NCBI GenBank assembly: GCA_003667245.1
Contig: RCNN01000428.1
Span: 1-16,747, forward strand
Source: Heterostelium multicystogenum
Taxonomy: Eukaryota > Evosea > Eumycetozoa > Acytosteliales > Acytosteliaceae
Direction of reading: 5' to 3'
Length of the DNA: 16,747 nucleotides
The notes beneath the pieces are model-generated. The model was not told where the DNA came from. It saw only the letters and a list, made by a program, of their open reading frames with translations, and made no database searches. The position numbers and the translations under genes were made by a program. Numbering within the stretch: position 1 is the first letter of the stretch; every line of letters starts with the position of its first letter. Positions 7,982 to 15,780 of the stretch are shown here, in pieces.

Positions 7982-10051
7982 TCATCTTTTTACCAGAAAA
8001 CCGGTATAATAGTAGAATCTAACTGCTTTGAATAGATACTTTAGATTTCTTTGTACATGATCTAATACCATTTTCTTTGAGAGTAGATCGGGGTTTATAG
8101 ACATTGCATAGCGAGCTAATTTGTAATATCCGTTGTAAATTGCACCCTGTATACCTTCAACTGTCCAACGCTCTGTTCGGTTGCTCACAACAAACTCAAT
8201 AATTTCTCGATGTCCATTTGCCAATGCCCTATTTATTCCAGCAGGAGTGCATCCTACATTGCATTGTTCATGCAGAAACTTGACAACCGACAAATGGCCA
8301 TTTGCCATGGCCTGATTCATGGCAGTCCAATGGGAACGGCTTTCCGTTCTATTATAGTGGAGGTATTGAACAATATCTAAACGATTGTTAGCAGCAGCTT
8401 CGTCCATTGCATCGGGTGAAACAGGAAATCCATAATCTATCAGCTTGATCACAGTGCTCAAGTCACTTCTAATACATGCATTCTTGATAGTTTCCATAGA
8501 CATTCGATTTAGATGACGCATGCAATGTTCAAGAAGATAGTCAATTACATTATTACTACAATTAATAGCCAGACACCAAGCCAGAGTTTGTGGGTGGCAA
8601 CCTTCGTTTCTGTCTGTATTCAAGTATTGCAGCATTTCCAAGTTATCATTGGTTGCAGCCTCAGTCATTGCTTCCTGCTTGAAGATATATTGGGTATTTT
8701 CAGCAACCAAGCGTATAATATCCAATCTACCTATCTTCACTATATCCAACAAGGTTCGGTCTAGTTGCTCACTATTACAAATCAACCGATGTCTAGATTC
8801 CATAAACAAATATTCGAGTGCAACTATATTTCTACACTTAAATGATATTATATACAGTTCTTGATTATCGCTTGTTCCACTTAAATGTGCATCCAATCTC
8901 TTAAGTAACTCTATATTATTATGTGAGATCGCGGCCACTATCGATACAGTCAAGGTTTGCGTAGAGTACGGAAGCAAAGTATAGTATTCAAAAAATTCTT
9001 CCAAATCCTTTCCTTTTCCACCAAAGTATTTCACCAGATACGTGGCACATGTGTGGCTTAGGTGAAGTTCTTTGGCTTGATGTACACAAAGTGATCGAAT
9101 AAATCTGAACATTTCTGCGCCACCCTTTAGTGCATAGATTAATAAGCATCCCTTTAGATTGTCTATTGAAAATATATCAATCATTTTCAGGGAATATAGG
9201 TACCTTAAAACCTCTGTATATCCAGTATAAATCATATTCGCTATAAAGGAATGGCTTACTGCCAATCTTCTATTTAAAGATACAACTCGCTTGACAAGAT
9301 ACATCATAATTTCATTGGATACCTTTTTGTCATCAGGATTTGTGTAATCTCCATATGGAACCACCTGGATACACTCATAGTCCAACTTGGGAATCAGTTT
9401 GGCAATAATCTCTACCAATTCCAAATTACCGGTAGCGGCCGCATTCGCCAGCACAGCTCTTCTATCTTCGGGTGATTCAGGCAGATTGAATCCTGCATCC
9501 AGCAGAAATTGAACGATCTTGTGATTACCAGCACAGCATGCTTTTTCAATGACGTACAGATATGCATTCATACTCTCGCACACTGACACATCCAAGGCCA
9601 AGTCAAAAAATTGTTTTGCCCTCTGGTATACCATTTGGAATAGGTCGAAATCATCACAGTTCTGCAAGAATATACCAATCGATTTGAACGAGAACAGCTG
9701 GGGACAATAGCTATCGAGTCGCTCATCGTAGGTCTCTAATGTGTACGGAATCTTACTCCATATTGTCGGCAACACTCCACTGATCTGGTCGATTGTTTTG
9801 AATTTGACAGCCAACCAATACCTAAGGAGGCTAAACATCTTTCTCTTGCACAAAAAACTAAAAGTTAACTTCTCCCATCTTCTGACTTTTAGTCCAAGTT
9901 TAAGTGCAATGGTTCTACTAATATATCTTAAACTTTTAAAGATGCTATTCGAAAGAAACTTATCACCAAGTACTAATTGTTTAAATAGAATATCATTATT
10001 TTTCATTCTCTGTATTTGTTGTATTTTACTTTTCAAAGCTATCCTTTTCAT
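7982..10051 (-). CDS. Ankyrin-repeat protein, dictyostelid type
   Basis: This is an uninterrupted 689-codon frame, the longest in the window, with no intron needed. The N-terminal 100 or so residues are basic and hydrophobic (ILFKQLVLGDKFLSNSIFKS), resembling the F-box-like leader often seen before ankyrin repeats in dictyostelids. From about residue 170 to 660, divergent ankyrin units recur with the pattern A-x-x-NG-x-L-x-x-V-x-[FY]-L: for example AAATGNLELVEIIAKL, AATNDNLEMLQYL, AAANNRLDIVQYLHYN, AMANGHLSVVKFLHEQ and ALANGHREIIEFV. Such proteins are usually cytoplasmic protein-binding scaffolds; the partner is unknown. There is no signal peptide or membrane segment. Base composition is richer in G+C than the flanks, as expected for real coding sequence. 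The first ATG (10051) is used; upstream DNA turns AT-rich at once. Confidence 0.9.
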   Translation of the reverse strand: MKRIALKSKIQQIQRMKNNDILFKQLVLGDKFLSNSIFKSLRYISRTIALKLGLKVRRWEKLTFSFLCKRKMFSLLRYWLAVKFKTIDQISGVLPTIWSKIPYTLETYDERLDSYCPQLFSFKSIGIFLQNCDDFDLFQMVYQRAKQFFDLALDVSVCESMNAYLYVIEKACCAGNHKIVQFLLDAGFNLPESPEDRRAVLANAAATGNLELVEIIAKLIPKLDYECIQVVPYGDYTNPDDKKVSNEIMMYLVKRVVSLNRRLAVSHSFIANMIYTGYTEVLRYLYSLKMIDIFSIDNLKGCLLIYALKGGAEMFRFIRSLCVHQAKELHLSHTCATYLVKYFGGKGKDLEEFFEYYTLLPYSTQTLTVSIVAAISHNNIELLKRLDAHLSGTSDNQELYIISFKCRNIVALEYLFMESRHRLICNSEQLDRTLLDIVKIGRLDIIRLVAENTQYIFKQEAMTEAATNDNLEMLQYLNTDRNEGCHPQTLAWCLAINCSNNVIDYLLEHCMRHLNRMSMETIKNACIRSDLSTVIKLIDYGFPVSPDAMDEAAANNRLDIVQYLHYNRTESRSHWTAMNQAMANGHLSVVKFLHEQCNVGCTPAGINRALANGHREIIEFVVSNRTERWTVEGIQGAIYNGYYKLARYAMSINPDLLSKKMVLDHVQRNLKYLFKAVRFYYYTGFLVKR

Positions 10052-10355
10052 TTATGAAGGCAGAGATTGGAAAAACTTTGGAAAAATGATAATTCAAATA
10101 AAAACTGTTTTTTGAAAAGAAAACTCTACAAAGGTAAATGAGATTTGTGGTCCTTGATGGTTAGACGAATAAGAATGAAGAAATATGAGCTGGATTGTTT
10201 AATTATTGATAAAATATAATATAATTAAAAATAAATGAAAACCAAAATGTTTATTTCTTAAGTTCAATATACCAGGGCTCAGAATCCTCAATATTCGAAT
10301 TAACTAAATCAAGACTTTGAATACATAAATATGTAATTAGAATGTAAATTAAAAT
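10052..10355. other. Intergenic, probable promoter of the ankyrin gene
   Basis: Apart from a purine-rich patch at about 10140-10190 the sequence is strongly AT-rich. No gene, repeat or RNA is recognisable. It holds the 5' flank of the minus-strand ankyrin gene and the 3' flank of the minus-strand fragment at 10356. Confidence 0.4.
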
Positions 10356-10740
10356 TTATATAGATGTTTTTTTGGAATTTATCAATGTATAATCACCTGC
10401 AGCAAATGGAGATTCTATTACTTGGTGTTGAATGGGCTGATTTCCCACTCTCTTAAATAGTAAACCTCCCCTCATCAAATCCAAATTAATTTCAATTTCT
10501 TTCCAAGTTATACCCTGACTGAATTCCATCAAGGGAATTACATCAGCATCATTTTTAAACACTTTCAGTTTAAAATTCTGTCAATATAATGATCTGTTAA
10601 TATTTAATTTTATTAAACATACCATGTGGCTCTCTTATAAAGATATGTTCTTCATTATGGATAATAGTTTTTGGATCTAGAGGAGGATGTTCATCATCGA
10701 CCTCAGGACTATGGCGGAACTCAATAATAGAATTTCCAAG
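10356..10740 (-). pseudogene. Fragment of an unrecognised protein gene, probably broken
   Basis: Two coding-like stretches are visible on the minus strand. The upstream one (about 10740-10623) reads SHHNLGNSIIEFRHSPEVDD and on to IIHNEEHIFIREPH. The downstream one (10577-10356) reads NFKLKVFKNDADVIPLMEF, then WKEIEINLDLMRGGLLFKRV, and ends at a TAA. A short GTATG...GACAG intron (10578-10622, 45 nt) lies between them, but splicing it leaves the two parts out of phase, so a base has been lost or gained, or the true splice site differs. A stop codon lies just before the upstream stretch and no ATG is available. I do not recognise the family. It could be a pseudogene or a misjudged intron structure. 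Confidence 0.45.
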
Positions 10741-11067
10741 ATTATGATGTGATTGTATAAACCATTATTTATCTATTGAATGTAAACTAAATTAATAAAT
10801 GTATGTTCACTCAGGACCTATTTATCATTTAAAAACTTTATATTCACTATGGACCAATCATAGTTAAAATTAATAACATATAGGAGGGTAGTTGTTATAG
10901 TAATCTACGATATCTTATAATATAGGAGCTACTTCCACATCATTCTAGGAATCCATGATCCTCTCAATCTTGTCACAATACAAAAAAAATCATTTCATTT
11001 TGTAAAATATGGACCCATTCAAAAAAAAAAGAAGTTAATGATATACTAAATTGTTTAATAATCAATA
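10741..11067. other. AT-rich intergenic stretch
   Basis: Only short A/T tracts and no reading frame of note are seen; an A-rich run lies at 11021-11030. It separates two minus-strand coding remnants and could contain part of their introns or untranslated regions. Confidence 0.4.
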
Positions 11068-11440
11068 TTATTTCTTGTTATTTCTCCCTGATACTTCTTT
11101 TCTTCTCTTTAATGTACCACCTTTAATCACACATGAAGTCCCACCGGAGTGTCTCTTTCTCTTTCTTGTACCATAACCAAGTTCACTAGCTAAAATTGTA
11201 ATTGTTCGAGCCAAAAGTACACAGGATGCATCTAAATTTTTTAAATATGAAATCATATTAGTTTTTTCTATTACGAAATCTTCTCTGTGTATCTTCATTA
11301 CATAGATCATCATATATGATAATGTATTCAGCTCCTAATAAAGGAGGCATCAAAGACTTCCGTTATATTTTTCACTTTATCATTTCGCTTTTCAATTAAC
11401 ACCTCAAAAAGAATCCCTAACTTGTCAATTTAGCTCAGAA
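11068..11440 (-). pseudogene. Small basic-tailed protein fragment, unrecognised
   Basis: The minus-strand frame 11313-11068 reads MMIYVMKIHREDFVIEKTN, then a helical stretch SYLKNLDASCVLLARTITIL, and ends in a Lys/Arg-rich tail (RKRKRHSGG, LKRRKEVSGRNNKK) that could be a nuclear localisation or nucleic-acid-binding tail. Directly upstream another coding-like stretch in a different frame (KLGILFEVLIEKRNDKVKNI, about 11425-11335) runs to a stop at 11328. The two could be joined by a frameshift near 11330 or by a splice acceptor TTTATTAG there. No start codon is evident for the upstream part. The family is unknown to me; a decayed gene is the likeliest reading, a two-exon gene the alternative. 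Confidence 0.42.
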
Positions 11441-11550
11441 ATTCAAATTGTGAGAAACAAAAAAAATAAACTAAATACAAGAGTATTAGAAAAGAATGAT
11501 ACTTGTAAATACTAATGAAAAAGGTATTTATTTGTAAAAGATAGTTTTAT

Positions 11551-11852
11551 TTAAAAACCATCAAAACCACCAAATCCACCGAAAGCACCACAACAACTAC
11601 CGATGTTGACATCACCAAAAATGATTGTTAAATTTCTTCTTCTTCTGAAGCAACATGCAACTGAATTTTCAGATTCCAAAGTGTTGTTATTAGAAGAACC
11701 TCCAAAGTTACTAACCACAGATGAGTCGATTGCATGAGATCCAGAGAATGAGTCACCCATTAATGAAATAGATTCTAAATAATATTTATTGAAAGTTAAT
11801 AAGCTATTCTAATGATTATAAATATAGATTTGAATTTACTGAAAAGAGTCAT
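11551..11852 (-). CDS. Small Gly/Ser-rich protein, HssA/2C/7E-UPF0512 type (left copy)
   Basis: The CDS is complement(join(11551..11774,11840..11852)), 78 aa. The first exon is only 13 nt (MTLF plus one base); the 65-nt intron (11775-11839) has GTAAATTC and TATTTAG ends. Splicing gives the start MTLFKSISLMGDSFSGSHA, which matches the MTLFxSIS opening recalled for the small dictyostelid HssA/2C/7E and UPF0512 families; without the intron only an inner Met would be found. The middle is Ser/Asn-rich (GGSSNNNTLESENSVACC), then comes FRRRRNLTIIFGDVNIG and a Gly-Phe tail GAFGGFGGFDGF. Such proteins are developmentally regulated and of unknown function. A TATAAATA on the minus strand (11926-11933) lies about 75 nt upstream. 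The gene forms one arm of an inverted repeat with 12250-12554. Confidence 0.84.
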
Positions 11853-11903
11853 TGTTATAAATTGAATTTATTTGATTGAGATAATTAATTATTTACAATT
11901 AAT
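11553..11903. repeat. Left arm of a long inverted repeat
   Basis: Reverse-complementary to 12199-12552. By eye the arms are identical from the inner edge (ACAATTAAT) through promoter, micro-exon, intron and most of exon 2. Differences (two substitutions and one 3-bp indel) occur only in the last 50 bp before the stop codon. Outside the stop codon and inside the inner edge the similarity ends abruptly. Confidence 0.9.
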
Positions 11904-12198
11904 GATTCGATCATTAAGATATCAGTATTTATAGTGATCATACAACCTATATTTAGTTAATTATCATTTGTTTAATTTTAGGGAAATAATGTTATAAACA
12001 TGTTAACAACTTGAAAATATTGATTTATATACTATTTCTAGTTATTAATAATTTTTCAATTCTAAAATTGAAGTGGATAATTTAACAAGGAAATCAAAAT
12101 AAACAAATGATCGATATTATAATTATATATTAATTAAAATAAAGATTAAAAATATACTATAAATACTTCTAAAATTAAAGTTTAAAATCCATCAAATT
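11904..12198. promoter_or_regulatory. Spacer between the divergent twin genes, probable shared promoter region
   Basis: The 295-bp spacer is extremely AT-rich and not palindromic. It carries a TATAAATA facing left (11926-11933) and one facing right (12158-12165), each 70-90 nt from the respective ATG, so both transcripts probably start from here. GATCA/GATCG-like motifs occur near both sides. No coding frame is present. Confidence 0.55.
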
Positions 12199-12552
12199 AT
12201 TAATTGTAAATAATTAATTATCTCAATCAAATAAATTCAATTTATAACAATGACTCTTTTCAGTAAATTCAAATCTATATTTATAATCATTAGAATAGCT
12301 TATTAACTTTCAATAAATATTATTTAGAATCTATTTCATTAATGGGTGACTCATTCTCTGGATCTCATGCAATCGACTCATCTGTGGTTAGTAACTTTGG
12401 AGGTTCTTCTAATAACAACACTTTGGAATCTGAAAATTCAGTTGCATGTTGCTTCAGAAGAAGAAGAAATTTAACAATCATTTTTGGTGATGTCAACATC
12501 GGTGGTTGTTGTGGTGCTTTCGGTGGATTCGGTGGTGATTTTGATGGTTTTT
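12199..12552. repeat. Right arm of the long inverted repeat
   Basis: Partner of 11553-11903; 12199-12503 (305 bp) shows no difference from the other arm by eye. Confidence 0.9.
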
Positions 12553-12554
12553 AA
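12250..12554 (+). CDS. Small Gly/Ser-rich protein, HssA/2C/7E-UPF0512 type (right copy)
   Basis: The CDS is join(12250..12262,12328..12554), 79 aa, with the same 13-nt first exon and 65-nt intron (12263-12327) as its twin. The spliced protein begins MTLFKSISLMGDSFSGSHA. It differs from the left copy by Gly for Ser in NIGGCC and by an extra Asp near the end (GGFGGDFDGF). It has no signal peptide or membrane segment; four arginines follow the cysteine pair ACCFRRRR. Unspliced transcript would give only an 18-residue peptide, so intron removal decides expression. The neighbouring NDUFAF3-like gene starts 307 bp downstream on the same strand. Confidence 0.85.
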
Positions 12555-12861
12555 ACAATTTAGAAGAACTATAATTTGTTAATTAGTGTATTAATAAAGA
12601 GGTTTATTTCTACAACATTGTCAATGATAGCATATATATTTAGTAGTATTATTAATTTATAAGAATTAACTACATTACAACTAAATTATACTAAAATTCA
12701 CAACCTTTTGATTACCAATTAACACCTTCATTGCTTTATATTCCATACTAACATAAGTATAAAAATTTCGTGGCAAACTTTGTTGTTCAGAAAAATCAAA
12801 TAATCATAATTAGAAGTTCATTTTAGTCAAGTCTGTTATGAGACAAGATTGATTCTAAAGA
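12555..12861. other. Intergenic, terminator of the small gene and promoter of the next
   Basis: The 307 bp are AT-rich and contain AATAAA-type poly(A) signals (for example TTAATAAAG near 12590). No reading frame or repeat is seen. Confidence 0.45.
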
Positions 12862-13752
12862 ATGTTCAAATATAACAAGTACTTAAGTAGTTGCGCAAGA
12901 CTACTAAGATTAAACAACAGCCACTGTGATAGTAGCCGATTACTTCATTCCAGATATTACCACCATGCTTTTGGATCTTCATCATTGTTTTATAGTCATT
13001 CGCTTGTTGATTCAACAACAAGAATAATAACAGCTACCAATAGTCTAGATACGACTAGCAATCATAATAGATATATAAAGAGATGCTACACAAGTACAAA
13101 ACAGTTGGATAGCAACAACTTATTTGATAGAGATGGTGGAGATGTTATTTCAATCGATGGCTACAGCCAGCAGGGATTCTCGGTAAATGGTGTGCTTATC
13201 CCTGGCTCTGTCGTTGCTATTCCCAATCTATTGCTACTTTGGGACGTTCACCATGCTTCGGAAATCAGTGTAGGCAGTCTGGCCGCACTCTCAATCCTTG
13301 ATCCACCCATTGAATTTGTTATTATCGGAACAGGCGAGGAGAGAGTCTCTCTAGATAGCGAGCTGCTCGAGCAACTGAGGAAACATTATCACATCAACGT
13401 CGAGGTCATGTCAACTGTCAATGCGCTCGGCACTTACAACATCTTGGCGGAGGAAGGTAGACGTGTGGCAGCATTCCTCATCTCCAACGAGCCATGCCGC
13501 GAGGCCAAAGATCCCTACTATGTGTCCAAGCGTGACTATCAGCCACTGACCACCGAAGATAAGCTTGCCGCCAAGCAGCAATCCACACAAGAAAAGCAAC
13601 AGAAATCCATGTACGACTACACCGACAATCACAACCAACCATTTACCAAAGAATATAGAGCAACACAGAACAAAGAAGAACACCAGCCACAGCAACTTAA
13701 ACTTTCCGATAAGGTGTTGATTTGGATAGCAGAAAGATTCAGGAAGAAGTAG
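12862..13752 (+). CDS. NDUFAF3-like mitochondrial complex I assembly factor
   Basis: A single-exon 296-aa frame. Residues about 95-210 form the Mth938/DUF498 fold typical of NDUFAF3: IDGYSQQGFSVNGVLIPGSV, a strand-rich WDV stretch, LDPPIEFVIIGTGEE, then INVEVMSTVNALGTYNILAEE ending in GRRVAAFLI. In other eukaryotes this protein works with NDUFAF4 in early assembly of respiratory complex I in the mitochondrion. The first 85 or so residues are rich in Ser, Arg, His and Tyr and poor in acids, as expected for a mitochondrial targeting region, though long. The last 80 residues are a Gln/Lys-rich extension not seen in the human protein of about 184 aa, ending KLSDKVLIWIAERFRKK. Codon use is more GC-rich in the conserved core than in the leader. 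The gene ends 113 bp from the convergent EF-hand gene. Confidence 0.88.
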   Translation: MFKYNKYLSSCARLLRLNNSHCDSSRLLHSRYYHHAFGSSSLFYSHSLVDSTTRIITATNSLDTTSNHNRYIKRCYTSTKQLDSNNLFDRDGGDVISIDGYSQQGFSVNGVLIPGSVVAIPNLLLLWDVHHASEISVGSLAALSILDPPIEFVIIGTGEERVSLDSELLEQLRKHYHINVEVMSTVNALGTYNILAEEGRRVAAFLISNEPCREAKDPYYVSKRDYQPLTTEDKLAAKQQSTQEKQQKSMYDYTDNHNQPFTKEYRATQNKEEHQPQQLKLSDKVLIWIAERFRKK

Positions 13753-13865
13753 AAATAGAAGTAGTAGAATAAATATAGAACTTGTTTATTATTACATTAT
13801 TGCTATTGTGCTATCTATTCTATTAGGAGCACGAGAAGATAGCTATTATGGCGAGTAGCAGTAGT

Positions 13866-14731
13866 CTATGATTTGAAAAAGTCGACAGATTCGTCTTTGA
13901 CCAACATGGCTGTGAGACGACGTTTGATTTCTGGATCAGAGTTGACCAAGTTTAAGAATTCCTCCTTAGATACTTGTTTATCGTTATTCTTGTCGAGGAG
14001 ATCAAAGAGTTCATCTGCCTCCTGGTTGATCTTTGATACCTCGATTGGTTGCAATTGAATCTTATCCAATGGAGTTTGTCTATTGAAAACCTTGACATAC
14101 TTCTCCATCTTCTTATTCATCATGACAACAGCTCTCATTTCTATCGATCAATATGGAAAGATATATTAACACTATTGTTGTTAAAATTATTATATTAAAC
14201 TATAATTACATACCAGATCTCGAAATGAAACCATCATTATTGAGATCTAAGCAACGGAATGAGACATCAATGACGTCATCCAAAGTTCTATTGACAAGAT
14301 AACCATAGGCCAAACAGAATTCACTGAAATTTACAGCTCTAAACACCAACAAACATGGAATGTAAATAAACATTGGATTGTGTGTTGAGAATGATTGATG
14401 AACTTACTTATCACCATTTCTATCGAAGAGATTAAACAAGATATTCGAAAAAGTAGGGTCCAATCCACCATATTTTCTTCTCGATGACAGCCTTCAACTC
14501 TGCTTTGTCCATCAATCCATCGGATCCAGCAATCTTTTGGAAAGTTTTCAATAATTCTTTCATATCCTTTTCATCCACTATACTTTCCATAAAATAATAA
14601 TAATCATAATAATACAATAAACCATACTCCTTTCAGTAACTATTTTAATATAGAAAAGTATAAGAATCTATTTACATACATCTTGAGTTGGCTGCAATAG
14701 ATGCAAAGTCTTTACTTCCTTTATTTCCCAT
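13866..14731 (-). CDS. EF-hand calcium-binding protein with N-myristoylation signal; one frameshift
   Basis: Four exons on the minus strand: 14680-14731, 14408-14577, 14214-14338 and 13866-14140, all with GT-AG introns (73-102 nt). The start [12 protein letters not shown] fits the N-myristoylation consensus (Gly2, Ser6, Lys7). A degenerate first EF-hand ([14 protein letters not shown]) is followed by three canonical loops: [24 protein letters not shown] and [12 protein letters not shown]. This architecture recalls calcineurin-B or neuronal-calcium-sensor-like proteins, i.e. a membrane-linked calcium switch. Exon 2 holds one extra base: VIEKK is followed out of frame by [21 protein letters not shown], around the A4 run at about 14474-14477. 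Exon 2 length (170 nt) is one more than the flanking phases allow. It could be a sequencing error, a polymorphism or a recent knockout; all other parts look intact. Confidence 0.82.
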
Positions 14732-14805
14732 GATCAATAAACTAAGTATAAATTATATTGTATTTATTATATATAAATTATGTCCGATGATATTAGATAG
14801 ATTGA

Positions 14806-14843
<38 letters not shown>

Positions 14844-15780
14844 GAATCTCGATTTTGAGTCCTAATTATTGATCAAAAGTCACCACCAAATTGGACACAA
14901 ACAAATTAATTAATTAAAATCTTCAAAATCAAAAATTCTTAAAAATAAATCTCAAAAATAAGTTGTAAAACTACAAATATAACCTTGTGTCTAACTTATT
15001 TGTTCGTTTCGTGCACTAACAACTAGTAGTATTTATAATTAATTTCTCTTTGATTTTCTTTGATTCATTCGAGTTTATCAATTTAATGAAACTTAAAAAT
15101 AAAGTAATTTAAGTATTCCAAAACTAACCACCAATGAAAATTTTGAGCAGTATGTTGGTTACTTTTATGTCTAGCAACAAACAAACCAATAACTAACCAA
15201 ATAACCATACTTGAAATTTAATTTTAAATATATTATTTAATAAATAAATATAAAGATCTACCTGACAGACAAAAATCAAAAAATATTTTTATAAAAAGTT
15301 ATCAACATTAAAAAATAATTGAGAAATAAAGATGGTTGGTGTAATTTAAGTGTTTTTTTTGTTTTTTTTTAAATTAAATTGACTTGGCATCTCATCTCAT
15401 CTTGAGAAAGACACAAATAACACCACAATTTATACCCACAACATTGTTGATTCTTTATTTGTACTCTTTTAAGCGCCTTCACCCCATTACTTTTTTACCT
15501 GTCCATCTCAACAAACAATACAAACCTACATTGACACATCATTCATTCTTTCTTTCATTCATTTTAATGTCAATTAACTTGAGTTTAAAATTTAATTAGT
15601 CAATCAGTAAGTCAGTCATTCAGTCAGGTATTGGTCATTCATATTGATAGCTAGCTTACTAATTACAGTAATAGTTATAATAAAACTAAAAGAGAATAGA
15701 ATGATGATAAATAAAGAGTTGGATAAAAGATATTTATAGTATTATATACTAATGATAATAATAGTAGTAGTAGTAATAAT
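14732..15780. other. AT-rich intergenic region with microsatellite
   Basis: No gene is supported. It holds the promoter side of both the minus-strand EF-hand gene and the plus-strand broken gene at 15781. Poly-T tracts lie at about 15351-15370, and repeated CATT/GTCA motifs at 15538-15645 (CATTCATTCTTTCTTTCATT, GTCAATCAGTAAGTCAGTCA). A 71-codon plus frame at 15384 is rich in Leu/Ile/His and has no motif. Confidence 0.45.
14807..14842. repeat. TTGA microsatellite, nine units
   Basis: Nine uninterrupted TTGA units, preceded by a variant GATTGATT. They lie about 75 bp upstream of the EF-hand start codon, so length changes could affect that promoter. Confidence 0.9.

Noticed and set aside
8513..8864. 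Plus-strand frames opposite the ankyrin gene
   Set aside because: They are antisense shadows of the 689-codon ankyrin frame, with no independent signal.
13411..13695. Hydrophobic 94-codon minus-strand frame (Val/Phe/Gly-rich)
   Set aside because: It is antisense to the Gln/Lys-rich tail and core of the NDUFAF3-like gene; the hydrophobicity is a by-product of codon complementarity.
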